From Prorocentrum cordatum (Eukaryota > Sar > Dinophyceae > Prorocentrales > Prorocentraceae), in assembly GCA_963575745.1 (NCBI GenBank), contig CAUYUJ010014176.1, forward strand, positions 354,029 to 418,028: a stretch of 64,000 nucleotides of DNA, written 5' to 3'. Below the pieces are notes generated by a model. That model made no database searches. It was not told the origin of the DNA and worked only from the letters and a program-made list of their open reading frames with translations. Positions 46,960 to 57,679 of the stretch are shown piece after piece. The position numbers and the translations under genes were made by a program. Each line of letters begins with the position of its first letter. Within the stretch, counting starts at the first letter, position 1.

Positions 46960-47790
46960 TGAGACCGCTGCTTGAAAGAAAGGCGGGCAATGGCAGAACG
47001 TGTGTGCGAGACGGCGGAAGTAGGAAATGGTCATCAGCCTGAGAGCAGGGAACAGTTATTGCGACAAGGCGAGCAGTGGCACCATCTGGCACCCGGTACG
47101 AGAAGGGCGAGCAGTGACAACAGGTTGTGTCGCTACCCGACGAGCTGTGGAAGGCGAAACCAGAGCCCGATGCCATCAGCCATCAGTTACAGCGCTGGGG
47201 ACGGGGCGTGCGAGAAGGGCGTTGCTGCGCGGAGTGGGGTAAGAAACTCATCTCTGCAACAGCGCTGGGGTCAGCTAGCGCGAGAAGGCAGGCAGTGGTA
47301 GCGGACTCAGCTGCTGCAGGCGTGGGTCGTGCGAGACACATCTTAGCTACCACCCAGGGATTCGCTCGTGCGAGAAGGTGATCGTGAGACAGATTCCGAG
47401 CTGCAGTGCGGGGATCGGGTCGTGCGAGGAGTGCGGGAAGGCAGGCCGTGGCAGCAGGCCCCGGGAAGGACGGGCAAACAGGATTGGAGGAATGGCGCGA
47501 GCCCAAAGTCGTCAGGTACGGTGTTGAGCTCACCGTCGAAGCCAACGGAGGGCCATAGCGGTTATGGCAGCAAACGCGATTAGCTACAGCGTTGGGGCGA
47601 GCTCGTGCGAAAGAGGCTCAAGAGTGCGCGTGAAACAGGCACGGGCAGGCAGTGGCGAGCGCGTGAGAAAGCAGGCAATGGCAGCAGGTGCTCCGTTGCC
47701 GCCGGTGGCTCGCGTGAGAAGGCATGCAACGCGGCGTCGGCTACAGCGCCGCGAGCAGCTCGTGCGAGAAGGGCGCGGGCGCGCACGGCA
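46960..47790 (+). repeat. Degenerate tandem repeat, GTGCGAGAAGGCAGGCAGTGG type
   Basis: A box like CGTGCGAGAAGG followed by CAGGCAGTGGCAGCAGG recurs about ten times at irregular spacings of 50-90 bases. All frames are largely open but drift, so I do not call it coding. Confidence 0.65.
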
Positions 47791-48098
47791 GGCTGACGAC
47801 GCAGTGCGTCTGCGGAAGATCCACCCCGTGCGTGGAGGCGGCCCGCGTTTCAGCTACAGGGCGTGGATTGCACATTCGAGGGGCTGTTGTCGAGACGCCA
47901 GAAATGCGAGAAGGGCTGGGACACCTCCTTGCCGTCGCAGTGGGGCGGGAGGCATCCGACCACATATCGGCGGAGGGCCAAAAGGCTTGACCGTTTTGAG
48001 TCTCGCACGGGGCCGGCCCGCGTGGCGAAGTTCGGCCGCGAGATCCTCGGGGCGCCTGCGCCTCGCGGTTGCTCGTGCGACCGCGGTGCTTCCCAGCG

Positions 48099-48180
48099 AT
48101 CTCCTCCTCCTCCTCCTCCTCCTCCTCCTCCTCCTCCTCTCCTCTCCTCCTCCTCCTCCCCCTTCCTTCTTTTCCCCCTT
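48099..48180. repeat. (CTC)n microsatellite
   Basis: CTCCTC tract ending directly at the relic spliced leader. Confidence 0.95.
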
Positions 48181-48212
48181 CCGTTGCCATTTTGGTTCAA
48201 GTTTGGCTCGGG
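48180..48212 (+). other. Relic dinoflagellate spliced leader, one full and one truncated copy
   Basis: The window has TTGCCATTTTGGTTCAAG preceded by TCCG, which matches the 22-base dinoflagellate spliced leader at 20 of 22 positions. It is followed directly by TTTGGCTCGGG, matching the last 11 leader bases at 9 of 11. Tandem full-plus-truncated leaders are known from mRNAs that were reverse-transcribed, reinserted and trans-spliced again. Confidence 0.75.
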
Positions 48213-48377
48213 CCGCATCGGCTCAGGGTGGTCTGCTCGACCCGCTCGGCCTGGCGCTCCCTCCCGACCCCCTCCCCGGGTCTTCCCGCTCCCGCCTCGC
48301 CGCGGCACGCCCTGTCCGCTCCTCTCTTCGGCCCCATACCGGCCATCGCGGAAGTGGTTTCGCTGGCGTCGCCACCC

Positions 48378-48830
48378 ATGTATGTGATCCCTCATGGGGC
48401 AAGCGAATCTTCTCCGCCTAGCGTCGCCCCGCAGGTGCACGTTTGCAACATCGACGCGCTCGCGCCCCAGATCTCGAGCCTCCAGGATCTCGTTCGTCAG
48501 GGGTTCGCAACTCACGCAGCGCGAGTTTGAAGTGCTCAGGAACCAGGTGACTACCTTCGGTAGTAGCTTCGGTCGCCCGCAGGGTGAATTTGCGGAAAAT
48601 TGTTGTGCGCCAGGAGGAGCGCGTGTCCCAAACCAGGCGATCCACCAGGCCGTGACCGACGCAGATGCTGAATTCGCGTCCATGTCTGAGGATGTCGAGT
48701 CGCAGTTGAATGCCGCGAGGGCTGTGTTTCGTCAGGCTCATCGACTCGCGCCGATTTGGAGTCCGAGGTCGCGGTGGGAGGAGGAGGGGGTCTGTCGGAT
48801 GGTTCTGGGGACTTGAGGACCAGACCAAGC
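48378..48830 (+). pseudogene. Coding-like sequence downstream of the relic leader
   Basis: The ATG at 48378 follows CCGCCACC-like sequence. The frame reads MYVIPHGASESSPPSVAPQV, then IDALAPQISSLQDLVRQGF, ending at TGA near 48528. A shifted frame continues REFEVLRNQVTTFGSS and DADAEFASMSEDVESQLNAA. Heptad-like Leu/Val spacing suggests a coiled coil. With no intron-like signals and with frame changes, it fits a decayed retroposed mRNA; a LINE open frame is the alternative. Confidence 0.5.
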
Positions 48831-49149
48831 CAGCGCCACTCTGATCGCCCTCGGGTTTGCGAAGCCACTCCTCGGGGCCCGCCGAAGAACGCCGTCCAGC
48901 CCAGCTTGCGCAGTGCAGTCCCATGGGGGAAGGTCCTCCTTCGGGTTGAGGGCCGTTACGGGCGGGGCCTAGAACTAGCGCGCCCTTGGTAAGACAGAGT
49001 GGGGCTCAGCCAGCCAGCCGTAGTTTCGATTTGACATCGAGAGGTGAGTTTACTCCTGGTGGCCCCGCCTCGGGGGCGAATAGGCTCCTTTCACCCAGCT
49101 CCGCGCCCTCTTCTCGTCTTGCGCCGCGTCCTCACTACTTGTGGGTACG

Positions 49150-49585
49150 CGGCGTGCGCACATGCCCCAGCTAGTCGGCAAGTCTGATGTGGTGCGTTGG
49201 CTGGAGACGCGCTGTGAGATAATTGGTCGTGGTGAGCGATGTCGGAACGTTGATGTTCATGACCCTATGCTTGGCCCGTCTGTTGGCCGGGGTGTTGTCG
49301 CGGTATTGCCGCGTGATCAGACGGCGCAGTTCGAATTGTGCACTTCGCGCGCGGTTGTCCCAGGGTGGAGTTCAGCCTCGCGCCTGAAGGAAAGGCATGG
49401 GCTTCTCATGGTTCTGAATGCACGCGCGCCCGCCGCCGTGGGCCCCGTCGGGATGTCTTGCAGGTACCTAGGACTGATTCAGACCATTCTCCAATCCGCT
49501 GCAGGTGCGACGCGCGTCATGACAGGGGAATGCAGCGTCGTCCAGGTTGAGGAGGGCAGGTTTTGGACGGGCGGGGCGTTGTGAG
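49150..49585 (+). pseudogene. Coding-like block, unassigned
   Basis: The frame reads HMPQLVGKSDVVRWLETRCE, then GRGVVAVLPRDQTAQFELCT and LKERHGLLMVLNARAPAAVG. Mixed composition suggests former coding; no family recognised. It lies downstream of the relic leader in the same orientation. Confidence 0.4.
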
Positions 49586-49599
49586 CTGAGCATCGGAAA

Positions 49600-51680
49600 C
49601 AGATTGGTGCTTTCGCGTCGGAATGTGGGTCCTGGGCAGAGGTGCCCCACGCCGATCAGACAAGAAGGGGCGTTGTCGCGGGCGCGGTGCGTGGCGCGGC
49701 TCGCCCCGAGCGCGTCTGAGCGCGTCTGCGCTGTTCTCTATGTTTCCTTCCTGAAATGTCTCCGGGTCATAGTCGACGCCGTCGGGCATGCGGCTTGGGC
49801 CTGGGCGCCATTTGGCCAGGCCCTGGTTGTCGCTGTCATCTCGACCAGGACCCCCGCCGCCGCGCTTTCCATATTCGCAAGTGGATGTCCCAGCATGACT
49901 TGCGCCGCGGGCTCTGCGGTAGTGCGATCCAGGAGATCGGCCGGAGGCTTTCTCCCAGGGCTCAAGTCTCGCTTGCATCTGTGTCACCCGAAGTCCCACT
50001 GCGAGAGGTTGCTCTTCGCTCTGATGGCGCGTGGGGGACGGCATGCCGGGGCCTTCTCGCTTTGCGTCAAGGCCGCGAGAGCCTGCCTCAGTTGATTCTT
50101 CAGTTGGAACTTGGAAGAGGACGGTGTCGGGATGTCGCTGGTCTTGGGGGGTCTGATTCAGGTGCTGAAGGACTCTTGGCGCGACGAGGAAGGGCGGGGC
50201 TTGGACGGGCAGGGCGGGGCGGCGGCGGCGGTGGCGGTGCAGGGGGGGGGGGGGGTCGCGGCGAAGAGCGCGAGGGTGGGTCGAGTCCAACGTTCGCGGG
50301 GAGTCTTGGCTAATGTGCGCGGGCAAGATGGGCTGTCTGCAATCCCGGGCCCCGCCCCCCGATGCGTCGGCTGTTTCCTTCGAAGCGCATTGGGGGCAAG
50401 TTTTCGCGCATCGGAGGCCCATTCCTTCTCTGGCCTGGGTTCCTGGGGCATGCGCGGACCATCCAAATTGAGACTGCCTCTTGGCGATTGGACGTTGGCA
50501 CCGTCGTTTTGCCATGGGCGCCGTTCAGCCATGGGCGGGGCTCCTCGCGCGAGTTGGATGGCGGGGGGGCGGGGGCTGCTGACATCCTGTTCGAAGTGCG
50601 CTCTGAGAGGCACGATGCTCCTGGAGGGCTGGTTTTCGCGAGCGCGGGGGGGGGGGGGGGGGGGCGCGCGCGTTTCCCGCTGGCAGTCCCGATGGGGGGC
50701 GAGGATCCCCGCGGAGCTGGTTCGCCCCCGGGAAAACCCGACCCCTGAGTCTGGCGAACGTTGCGAGCATGTTGAGCGGCAGCGGTGGCAGGGAAAAAGC
50801 AGTGTTGTCCGGGTCTGTGGTTTTGCTCATGCTGTCCTGTACCTCGGCTTCTGATTTGGGCCTGATGCGCCATCGAAAATCGGGAGTAACGCGATCCCGA
50901 AGTTTTGGAGGGCATGGGCCCCCGCAGGCGATCCGTGTCTTCCACTCGCGCTGTTGCAGTTGTGCTCTGTGACGAAGCAGTGGCGGAAAGCTCATGGCGG
51001 ATCGTTGCAGGTGATCACGGCCAGCCCTCGCCCTGTCTTTTCAAGAAAAGTTGGTGGGTCGTCAGGCGCTCGGAGCTTCTCGGAGCTCTTCGGTATTATT
51101 TGTTCCCCGATGGCCATTGTAAGTTTCGGGTCCTTATGTATTGTTCGAGCCTGGGTGATATCCAGCATGCAAGTGAGGAGGCATTAACGGTTTCTCTGGA
51201 AGATGGTGACATTATCCCCGCGAGGACCGGCTGAGCTCGGTGGAGGCTGTCTTGGATCAGGACGACGGTGAACGATGTCGGTTTTTTCTCGGCACCCTTT
51301 CTCGCGCCCATCCCCAGGAAGCAGCTTCAGGGAAGACGCCCTCAAGCGGTTGAAAGCCCTCCATGGCCCCGCGGTGCGTCTCCGCATTCTGGCCCAGAGA
51401 GTCCAAACGGGCGGGGCCTGACGGATTCCCGGTTGCTGATTTCCAGGCGATGGCCAGTGGGATGCGGCAAGTGAGGAAAGACAGCGCAATGCTCTTTGTG
51501 ACAGGTGTTCTCAAGTTGCTGCGTCGGGGAGCGCGCGTCGAGCCGTCTTCGCGCCGCTCTGCTAAGTTGTGCCGTTGGATGAGCGATGGGGGGTCTGCCA
51601 ATGACGACCCTCGGCGTTATCGTGTGTGCCCGAACCTCAAACGCTGCCTCGACGGCAGTTTTCCCCTGCGGTGGTCCATT
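49600..51680. other. Low-confidence coding-like mosaic
   Basis: Scattered protein-like pieces occur (for example KKSWWVVRRSELLGALRYYL near 51045, and FREDALKRLKALHGPAVRLR near 51330), in changing frames. Runs of G occur at 50243-50254 and 50647-50664. I can assign none of it. Confidence 0.3.
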
Positions 51681-51689
51681 CACATCGTG

Positions 51690-51915
51690 GGCTGAGCGGT
51701 TAGATAGCGACGCTTGGCCACGTTGGGGGTGTTCTCGTGACCTGGCGGTGCGCGCTCTATTTGGCGATTTTCTGGCGGCCCACAATGCCCGTCGAACGGG
51801 CTCCCAGGTCCCTTGGGACTTCCATGTCAAGGTGCCGTTGGGGCAACTGTCTCGCCGTCGCCCCGAACTGCTGGAAGCGCTTCGGTCGATCCGCCTTGTC
51901 GCGGCTGCTTGGGGG
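51690..51915 (+). pseudogene. Coding-like block, unassigned
   Basis: The frame reads LAVRALFGDFLAAHNARRTG, then SQVPWDFHVKVPLGQLSRRR and LLEALRSIRLVAAAWG. Convincing protein-like composition, no recognised family, no clear splice sites. Confidence 0.45.
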
Positions 51916-52164
51916 GCCCCCCATCCTCCTCCGCCCTTTCCTCCTGGCCTCCATGTCTAGACAGCGAGAGCCACCTCCCCACTTTCTGTTCACCCGTTTT
52001 CCTGTGGCACCCTCTGTTCCCGTCCCCCGCTGTTGGCGGCCGTCGCAGCGCCGCCCGAGCCCCGTTCGGCCGCGGATGCGCAGGAGGTGCCCGTCGCTGC
52101 CCCTCGGGCGGCGGCGACGTCCTCGCGGGCGCGGCGGCGCGGCGGGCCTCGGCGAGCCTGCGGA

Positions 52165-52750
52165 GGGCGCCGACTCAGACGCGCGCGCGGTCGACATTGT
52201 GGGCGCCATTTCGGGCGTCTTCTCGGTCGGGGCGGATGGGGGCGCGGCGATGGTGCCCGTCGTTTCTTTTGACCCGCTGCCGCCCGATGACTGGGCGGAC
52301 GAGCTGCCCGCGGGGCGGCGCGGGCGCTCGGCTCCAGGAAGTGGTCGCGGTGGCGGTATTGGAAAACGCTGGCAAGGGAAACGCTGGCAAGGCCATGGGC
52401 ACCGAGCTGGATGGATTCCGCCAGTCTGCCTTCAGGTTGATAGAAGGGTTGCGCCGTGTCCTGCGCGTGGGAATACCTCCCGCGCGATGTCGCGATGCCC
52501 CGCCGCGTGGTCGAGATGCTGAACGTCCTCGCCGGGCAGCGCGAGGCGAGCGAGTTCGCCGGCGGCGGCCTCGGCCCCGGTGCCGGGGCTGCAGGGGGGT
52601 CGCAGGGGCGACGGTGACGGCCCAGTCGTGCTGGCCCGGTGGCCGCACTTCCCCCTGCGCATGGTGTGGCTTGTCGGTGTGGGCGAGCCCGACGGCGCAA
52701 GGGTGGTCGTCGACGACGTCCACGTGGTCGCGGGGCTCAGTTTCTCAGGT
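52165..52750 (+). pseudogene. Four adjacent coding-like blocks in successive frames
   Basis: Block 1 reads DIVGAISGVFSVGADGGAAM and PLPPDDWADELPAG. Block 2 reads LQEVVAVAVLENAGKGNAGK and FRQSAFRLIEGLRRVLR. Block 3 reads LPRDVAMPRRVVEMLNVLAG. Block 4 reads ARWPHFPLRMVWLVGVGEPD and VVVDDVHVVAGLSFSG. They abut with no room for introns, and each lies in the next frame (2, 0, 1, 2), so a once-continuous gene seems to have picked up three frameshifts, or the assembly has indels. Function unknown. Confidence 0.55.
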
Positions 52751-53249
52751 GAGGACAAGCCCCCCGTCGCTCGGCCTCGGCCGAGCGTTCGCGGAGGTTG
52801 CGGCACCGCTCCCTCCTGCCGCTCGCTGTGTGCTTTTTCCTCGCAGTTAAGCTTTCTTTGTTGCGCCCGCACCCCCAATCATTTTCGGCGCGTCGGGCCA
52901 GATGTCTCGCTGCGCGCAGACTTCTTCGGCGTTTACCATCCTGGAGCTTGACAAACGGGACAGTTTCACGGATGGGCGTGCCGTTTTCAAAGCAGGTATG
53001 TCGCCTGAATGCCGCGCGCGCTCGTTGGAGGGCGGGCAGTTGTCAAAATGTTGCATTCGCCTCAGCACGACAAGGGTTTTCAGGCGATCGGCTCCCAACG
53101 GGGCAGTTCCCGCAATGGTCCTTATTGTCATAAGGATCTACGAAGAGGAATCTATAGGGATGATGTGTTGCAACATCGTTGGCGTTCGTTGTGTTTACAC
53201 TGGTCTTCCTCCTCTTGTTGTTAATCCTCTTCTCTCTTCCCCCTCTGTC

Positions 53250-53410
53250 CGTTTTCCCTTCCTCCTCCTCCTCCTCCGCCACCTCCGCTTCCTCCTCCTC
53301 CTCCTCCATCTCTCCTATTCGTGTTCCTCCTCCTCCTCCTCCTTGTCCTCCTCCCTGCTCCTTTTTCCTCCTTCCTCCGCCCTCCTCGCTCCTCCTCCTC
53401 CTCCATCCTT
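53250..53410. repeat. (CTC)n array
   Basis: CTCCTCCTC with CGC and TTC variants. Confidence 0.95.
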
Positions 53411-53527
53411 GGATCAGCGTTGGGCCCCCGTGGCGGCGCTTCGGGCGCCGCCCATGGCGCGCCCCGCGCGCCAGCGAGCGGGGCCCAATGCTGATCCCAT
53501 ACATCCGCGCGGGCCTCCAAGAACTTA
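53411..53527. mobile_element. MITE family A copy, shortened left arm
   Basis: TTGGATCAGCGTTGGGCCCC on the left and GGGGCCCAATGCTGATCCCA on the right are inverted copies; the outer GCGCGGGCCTCCAAGAA part is present only on the right. Confidence 0.8.
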
Positions 53528-53614
53528 GATATGTGCTGGTCTGCTGGCGCTCGGCCGATCCAGCCACCGTGCTTGGTTGTGGGTATGAAACCCATGGGGT
53601 GTTCGTTGGTTTCG

Positions 53615-54250
53615 CGTGGAAGGCCTTTTCGGCGGCCTCCTGGAGGCAGTTTGGAGGTCTCTCGGCGGCCGTGTTGGGGCCTCTTGGGGCTTCTGCGGGC
53701 ATCCCGGGGGCCTCTCGGCTGCCTCCTGGGGGCTGGTTGGGGGCCTCTTGGGGCCTCCTGGGCTGCTGTTGATGCCTCCTGGAGGCATCTTGGGGCGGAG
53801 GGCTAGGATTTGGGTCCCCTCTTTGGGGCCCTCCCTTAGGGCTGTATTTGGGCCTTCTCGGGGCGTCTTGAGCGCCTCTGGGGCCGTCTTGGGGCCCTGT
53901 TGGACCGTCTTGGGGTCCTTTTGGGCCGCCTCAAGAGCTTCCTGGCGGCCTCTTGGGCCGTCCTGGGGCGGACTTGGAGGCGTCTTGGGCCGTCTTGGAG
54001 CGTCGGGAAGCCGAAATGGCGAGAACGCCCAAAACCTCCTGAACTTGGAACAGTTCGTGATTTGGGCTCCGTGGGGCCTTCTCGGGAGGCCTCTTCGAGG
54101 TCTCTTGGGGCGTCGTGGGGGCCTCTGGGGCCGTCTTGGGGTCATCTTGCGCATCTTGGGGCGATCTTTCGCCGACTCGGGGGTCTCTTAAGGCCTCTCA
54201 GGGGGTCTGTTGAGGCTGTCTTGGCCCGTCTTGGGGCCCGAAAAAGTCAT
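53615..54250 (+). repeat. Repeat family C block 1
   Basis: GGCCTCTTGGGGC, GCCGTCTTGGGG and GCCTCCTGGAGG steps. A landmark GCCGTCTTGGAGCGTCGGGA near 53990 is matched by GCCATCTTGGAGCGTCGGAA in block 2 near 58035, showing the two blocks are related copies. Confidence 0.85.
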
Positions 54251-54754
54251 GCGACAAGATGTGGGAGAACCCCGGGGGTACACGGGAAGTCCTAAACGAT
54301 GTGTTGGGAAATTCGTGGCAGGGCCTTCCGTTTTTTCCTCAGAGCGGAGGACTGAGGCTCGGGGGATTGGGCAAAGAACCTGAGGACACGCCCATTCCTT
54401 GCCCAGCGGCAGGGTGGTGGATTTTTTGTGATTCCTCAATCCATCGTTCTTCCGTTTTGTAAACTGGAGGACGAGAGGGAGGGGGCAGAGAGCTTATTAT
54501 TGCTGCCCCGGCCTTCCCGCTTGCTCTTTCCATCTTCCATCGCCCTTTCTCCAGGAGCCCGTTCTGTGATCCTTTGGCGTGACGAGCGTCATCGGGGGGA
54601 GGGAAGGGACCAGTGACCGAAGGTTTTTGCACCCGCGGGGTCTGGGAATGGCGCAGAATAGTTCAGGCCTCTGGGATTCTCAAGCCCTACCGGCATCGAG
54701 TGTTATGTAACGGGGGGGAGGCGGGACCGATGACGGCCGCTATGGCGAATCACA

Positions 54755-55265
54755 GTGCATGTCATAAAAGACGCGTTCCAGATCTTTTGCATGGAGGTCA
54801 GCATGCGGGAGCACAAGTTTGCATCTCTGCAGAAGTTGCTGACCTTTTAGCGTCTCGCTCGCGCTCCGTCGTGGAATGGGGGCTTGTTGCGTGTCCTTCG
54901 CCAGCCTGAAGGACGTCCCTATCCGTATGGTTAGCCCCACCTTGTTGCGAATCCAGTGCCGAAGGATTCGTTCAGTTCTCAGGTCACATCCCTAACGCTG
55001 TAATTGCCTTGGGCTTGTGAATCTTCGAGATACGGATGAGCTCGACGCGGGATAGTCCTGACTGCTCGAGAGACGTGGAAGGTATACGGTCAGAGTCCAT
55101 CGTGAGGGTGAAATAGGTTTTCAATAACTCCTTTGCACCTGCGTGTGCAGCCGAGCCCCACTAACATTAGTCCTGCATCCTTATTCGTCGGTCGTTGGAA
55201 GTAAGTATTTCTGGATGCATAACTCCCAATCTACATTAGGCGCCTTCAAGAGTCGAGCGTTTTTT
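54755..55265 (+). other. Weak coding-like stretch
   Basis: One frame reads HVIKDAFQIFCMEVSMREHK, then FASLQKLLTF, then after stops KYFWMHNSQSTLGAFKSRAF. The pieces are short and broken; I cannot say what they derive from. Confidence 0.3.
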
Positions 55266-55360
55266 CTTTTCCCTCTTCCTCAGTGAGCGGAGGGACGCCC
55301 ACTCTGTTTTCAGCGTCTTCTTACTTAATGTTTCTACCCTCTTTCAGCCCTCTAACGTTC

Positions 55361-55468
55361 GGCCCCGGGGGGGGAAAGTTAGAGGGGGCGGGCATTCTCA
55401 GAAGGCGGCGGGGATTCTCAGAAGTCCTGGCGCCTCCTGAGAAGTGCTCCAAACCTTCTCCGAAGGGC

Positions 55469-55507
<39 letters not shown>

Positions 55508-55674
55508 CTGGCGCCTTCTAAGAAGTGATCCAGTCTTTCTCCGAAGGGCCTTAGCCGTCGTCGTCGTCCTGGCACCTTCCGAGACGTGATCCAGTCCTTC
55601 TCCGACGGCAGGGACGGCTTCTCAGAGGGCCGGCCCCCGCTCGCTTTCCCCTGGGCTCGCCGCCGCAGCGCAGG
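55361..55674. mobile_element. MITE family B copy with internal (CGT)n expansion
   Basis: The left end GGCCCCGGGGGGGGAAAGTT and the right end TTTCCCCTGGGCTCGCCGCC fit the family. A (CGT)n run at about 55468-55508 and a repeated block CTTCT-AGAAGTGATCCAGTC enlarge it beyond the usual 200 bases. Confidence 0.75.
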
Positions 55675-55959
55675 AGGGAGGCGGACAAAGGAGGGATGCA
55701 CACGTCGGTCGCTGAAGAGAGGAGGGCTTCTTGGATTTCCAGATCCCGATCTGCTGCCAGCGCGGTCCTGCTTCAAGGATCGACCTGCTTCTGCTGTGCT
55801 CTGTTATTCTTTGGGACGGCCTGCGCCCAACCTACTTTATCCGCCCTCATACGCATACTGCATGTTTTTGCATGCTTTTTCCGACCGACGTGTGCTCACT
55901 GATGCGCTGCAGGCGCCCGCAGTTGCGACCGCCCACGCCTCTGCCACGGCCACGCGCAG

Positions 55960-56402
55960 AGGGGGGCAGGGTGAGCGGGGAAGGCTTCTAGGAGGCACCC
56001 CCCTGCTCCTCAGAAGGCGCGGGCCTCATCCATAGATGCAGGGCCAGCGCCTTTCAGAAGCAGCCTCCTTCTAAAACAATTGCCCCCCCTCCCCCTACCC
56101 CCCCCCCCTCTTACGCGCCGCCAGCTCTCACAGGAGGGGTGCGGGGCTGCGGTCCTCCGCGCCTCTTTGCCGCCCCGCCCGCCCGTCCGCGAGCCCTGGC
56201 GCCGCGATCCTCTCAGGACGTGGACCCGGGAGCCGTCGACGCCACCCTCGAGGGAGAGGGAAGGGGAGGGGGACCACTGCGAAGGCCTTGCGGCCGGCGC
56301 CGCCGACCCTGAGGGGGAGGGAGGAGGAGGACGACGACGACGAAGGTCCGGACGCCCTCTGAGAAGGCCTGCACCCGCTCACTGCCCCGTGGGCTCGCCG
56401 CG
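55960..56402. mobile_element. Two degraded MITE family B pieces
   Basis: About 55960-56123 ends CCCCTCTTACGCGCCGCC after CTCAGAAGGCGCGGGCC. About 56338-56402 ends CCCTCTGAGAAGGCCTGCAC and CCGTGGGCTCGCCGC. Left ends are unclear. Confidence 0.6.
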
Positions 56403-56534
56403 GACTCTTGCCGCCGCCCCGTCGGGGCCCCCGCCGGTGGCCGCCGCGCGCGCGCGGAGAGGCGCCGGCCTACCGCGGAGGTGCCCCGCCGCTGCCGAGC
56501 GACTTTGCTCTCTCGCCTCGGTGGCTCGGTGTGG

Positions 56535-57232
56535 AGTTGGTGATGATGGTGCAGAGGTGGTGGCGGTGATGATGGTGATGGCTGTGGTGTCGGTGGCGCT
56601 GATGATCGTGACGGTCCGGGGATGATAATGACCAGCATGAAGATGGTGGTGGCGGTGGTGATGATGCCGATGTTGATGCTGATGCTGAGGATGATGATGA
56701 TTCTGATGGTGGTGATGATGGTGGTGGTGATGATGAGGTTGATGATAATGTTGAGCAGAAGGATGTTGATTATGAGACTGGTGTTGATGAAACTGATAAG
56801 GATGACGGATATGCTGATGATGATGATTGTAAGTATGATGACAATGATGGTGGTGATGACGCTGATAGGGATGGTGAGAACTTTGACGATTCTGGTGGGG
56901 ATTGGTGATTCTGTGTGGAATGATGATGGTGCCGATAGTGGTGACGGTGGTGATTGTGGTAAAAGTGGTGATATTGGTGGTCGTTGTGGTGATGCGTACG
57001 ATGATGATGACGACGAGGATGATGACGCTGCTGACGATGAAGATGATGGTAATGATGGTGGTGATGCTGATGACGATGATCATGATAGTGATGATGATGG
57101 TGATGCTGATGATAATGATGTTTATTCCCATGATGATGGCGATGATGTTGAAGCTGCTGTTGATGATGATGAGAAGGAGGAGGATGAGGATGAGGATGAG
57201 GATGAGGATGAGGATGATGATGATGATGATTC

Positions 57233-57286
<54 letters not shown>

Positions 57287-57322
57287 GTCTAAGGATGCTG
57301 ATGCTGCTGCTGCTGATGACGG

Positions 57323-57366
<44 letters not shown>

Positions 57367-57450
57367 CTGATGATGATGATGATGATGATGATGATGCTGA
57401 TGCTGATGCTGATGCTGATGCTGATGCTGATATTAATGATGACGATGAGC
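56535..57450. repeat. 0.9-kb (GAT)n array
   Basis: GATGATGAT with GGT, GCT and GAG variants; purest at about 57225-57290 and 57325-57400. Same class as 40415-42310. Confidence 0.97.
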
Positions 57451-57489
57451 ATCGTACCCACTATTCCCTACCCATTTCGGGCGTCCAAA

Positions 57490-57625
57490 GATAAGCTTTC
57501 TGGGCCTTCTGTCCGATCTCGCGGAGGGCTTCGCAGAAGGCCAGGGAGCTGCCGAGAAGCACCGCCGCCCTCTGAGCAGGCCTGTCCCCTGTCGGCCCCA
57601 CCCCTCGTCGCGCCGCCGAGGAGCG
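57490..57625. mobile_element. MITE family B, degraded copy
   Basis: Contains CTGGGCCTTCTGTCC, TTCGCAGAAGGCC, CCGAGAAGCACCGCCGCCCT and a CCCCTCGTCGCGCCGCC end. Confidence 0.65.
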
Positions 57626-57679
57626 CAATGGGGGAAGGCAACGAGCCAAGCGATACAGCCGAAGCAGCTGCGTTGGATG

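Noticed and set aside
53616-54191. Leu/Gly/Trp-rich open frames in both strands of family C blocks
   Set aside because: They follow from GGCCTCTTGG steps; similar frames appear in every family C block without conservation of residues or frame.
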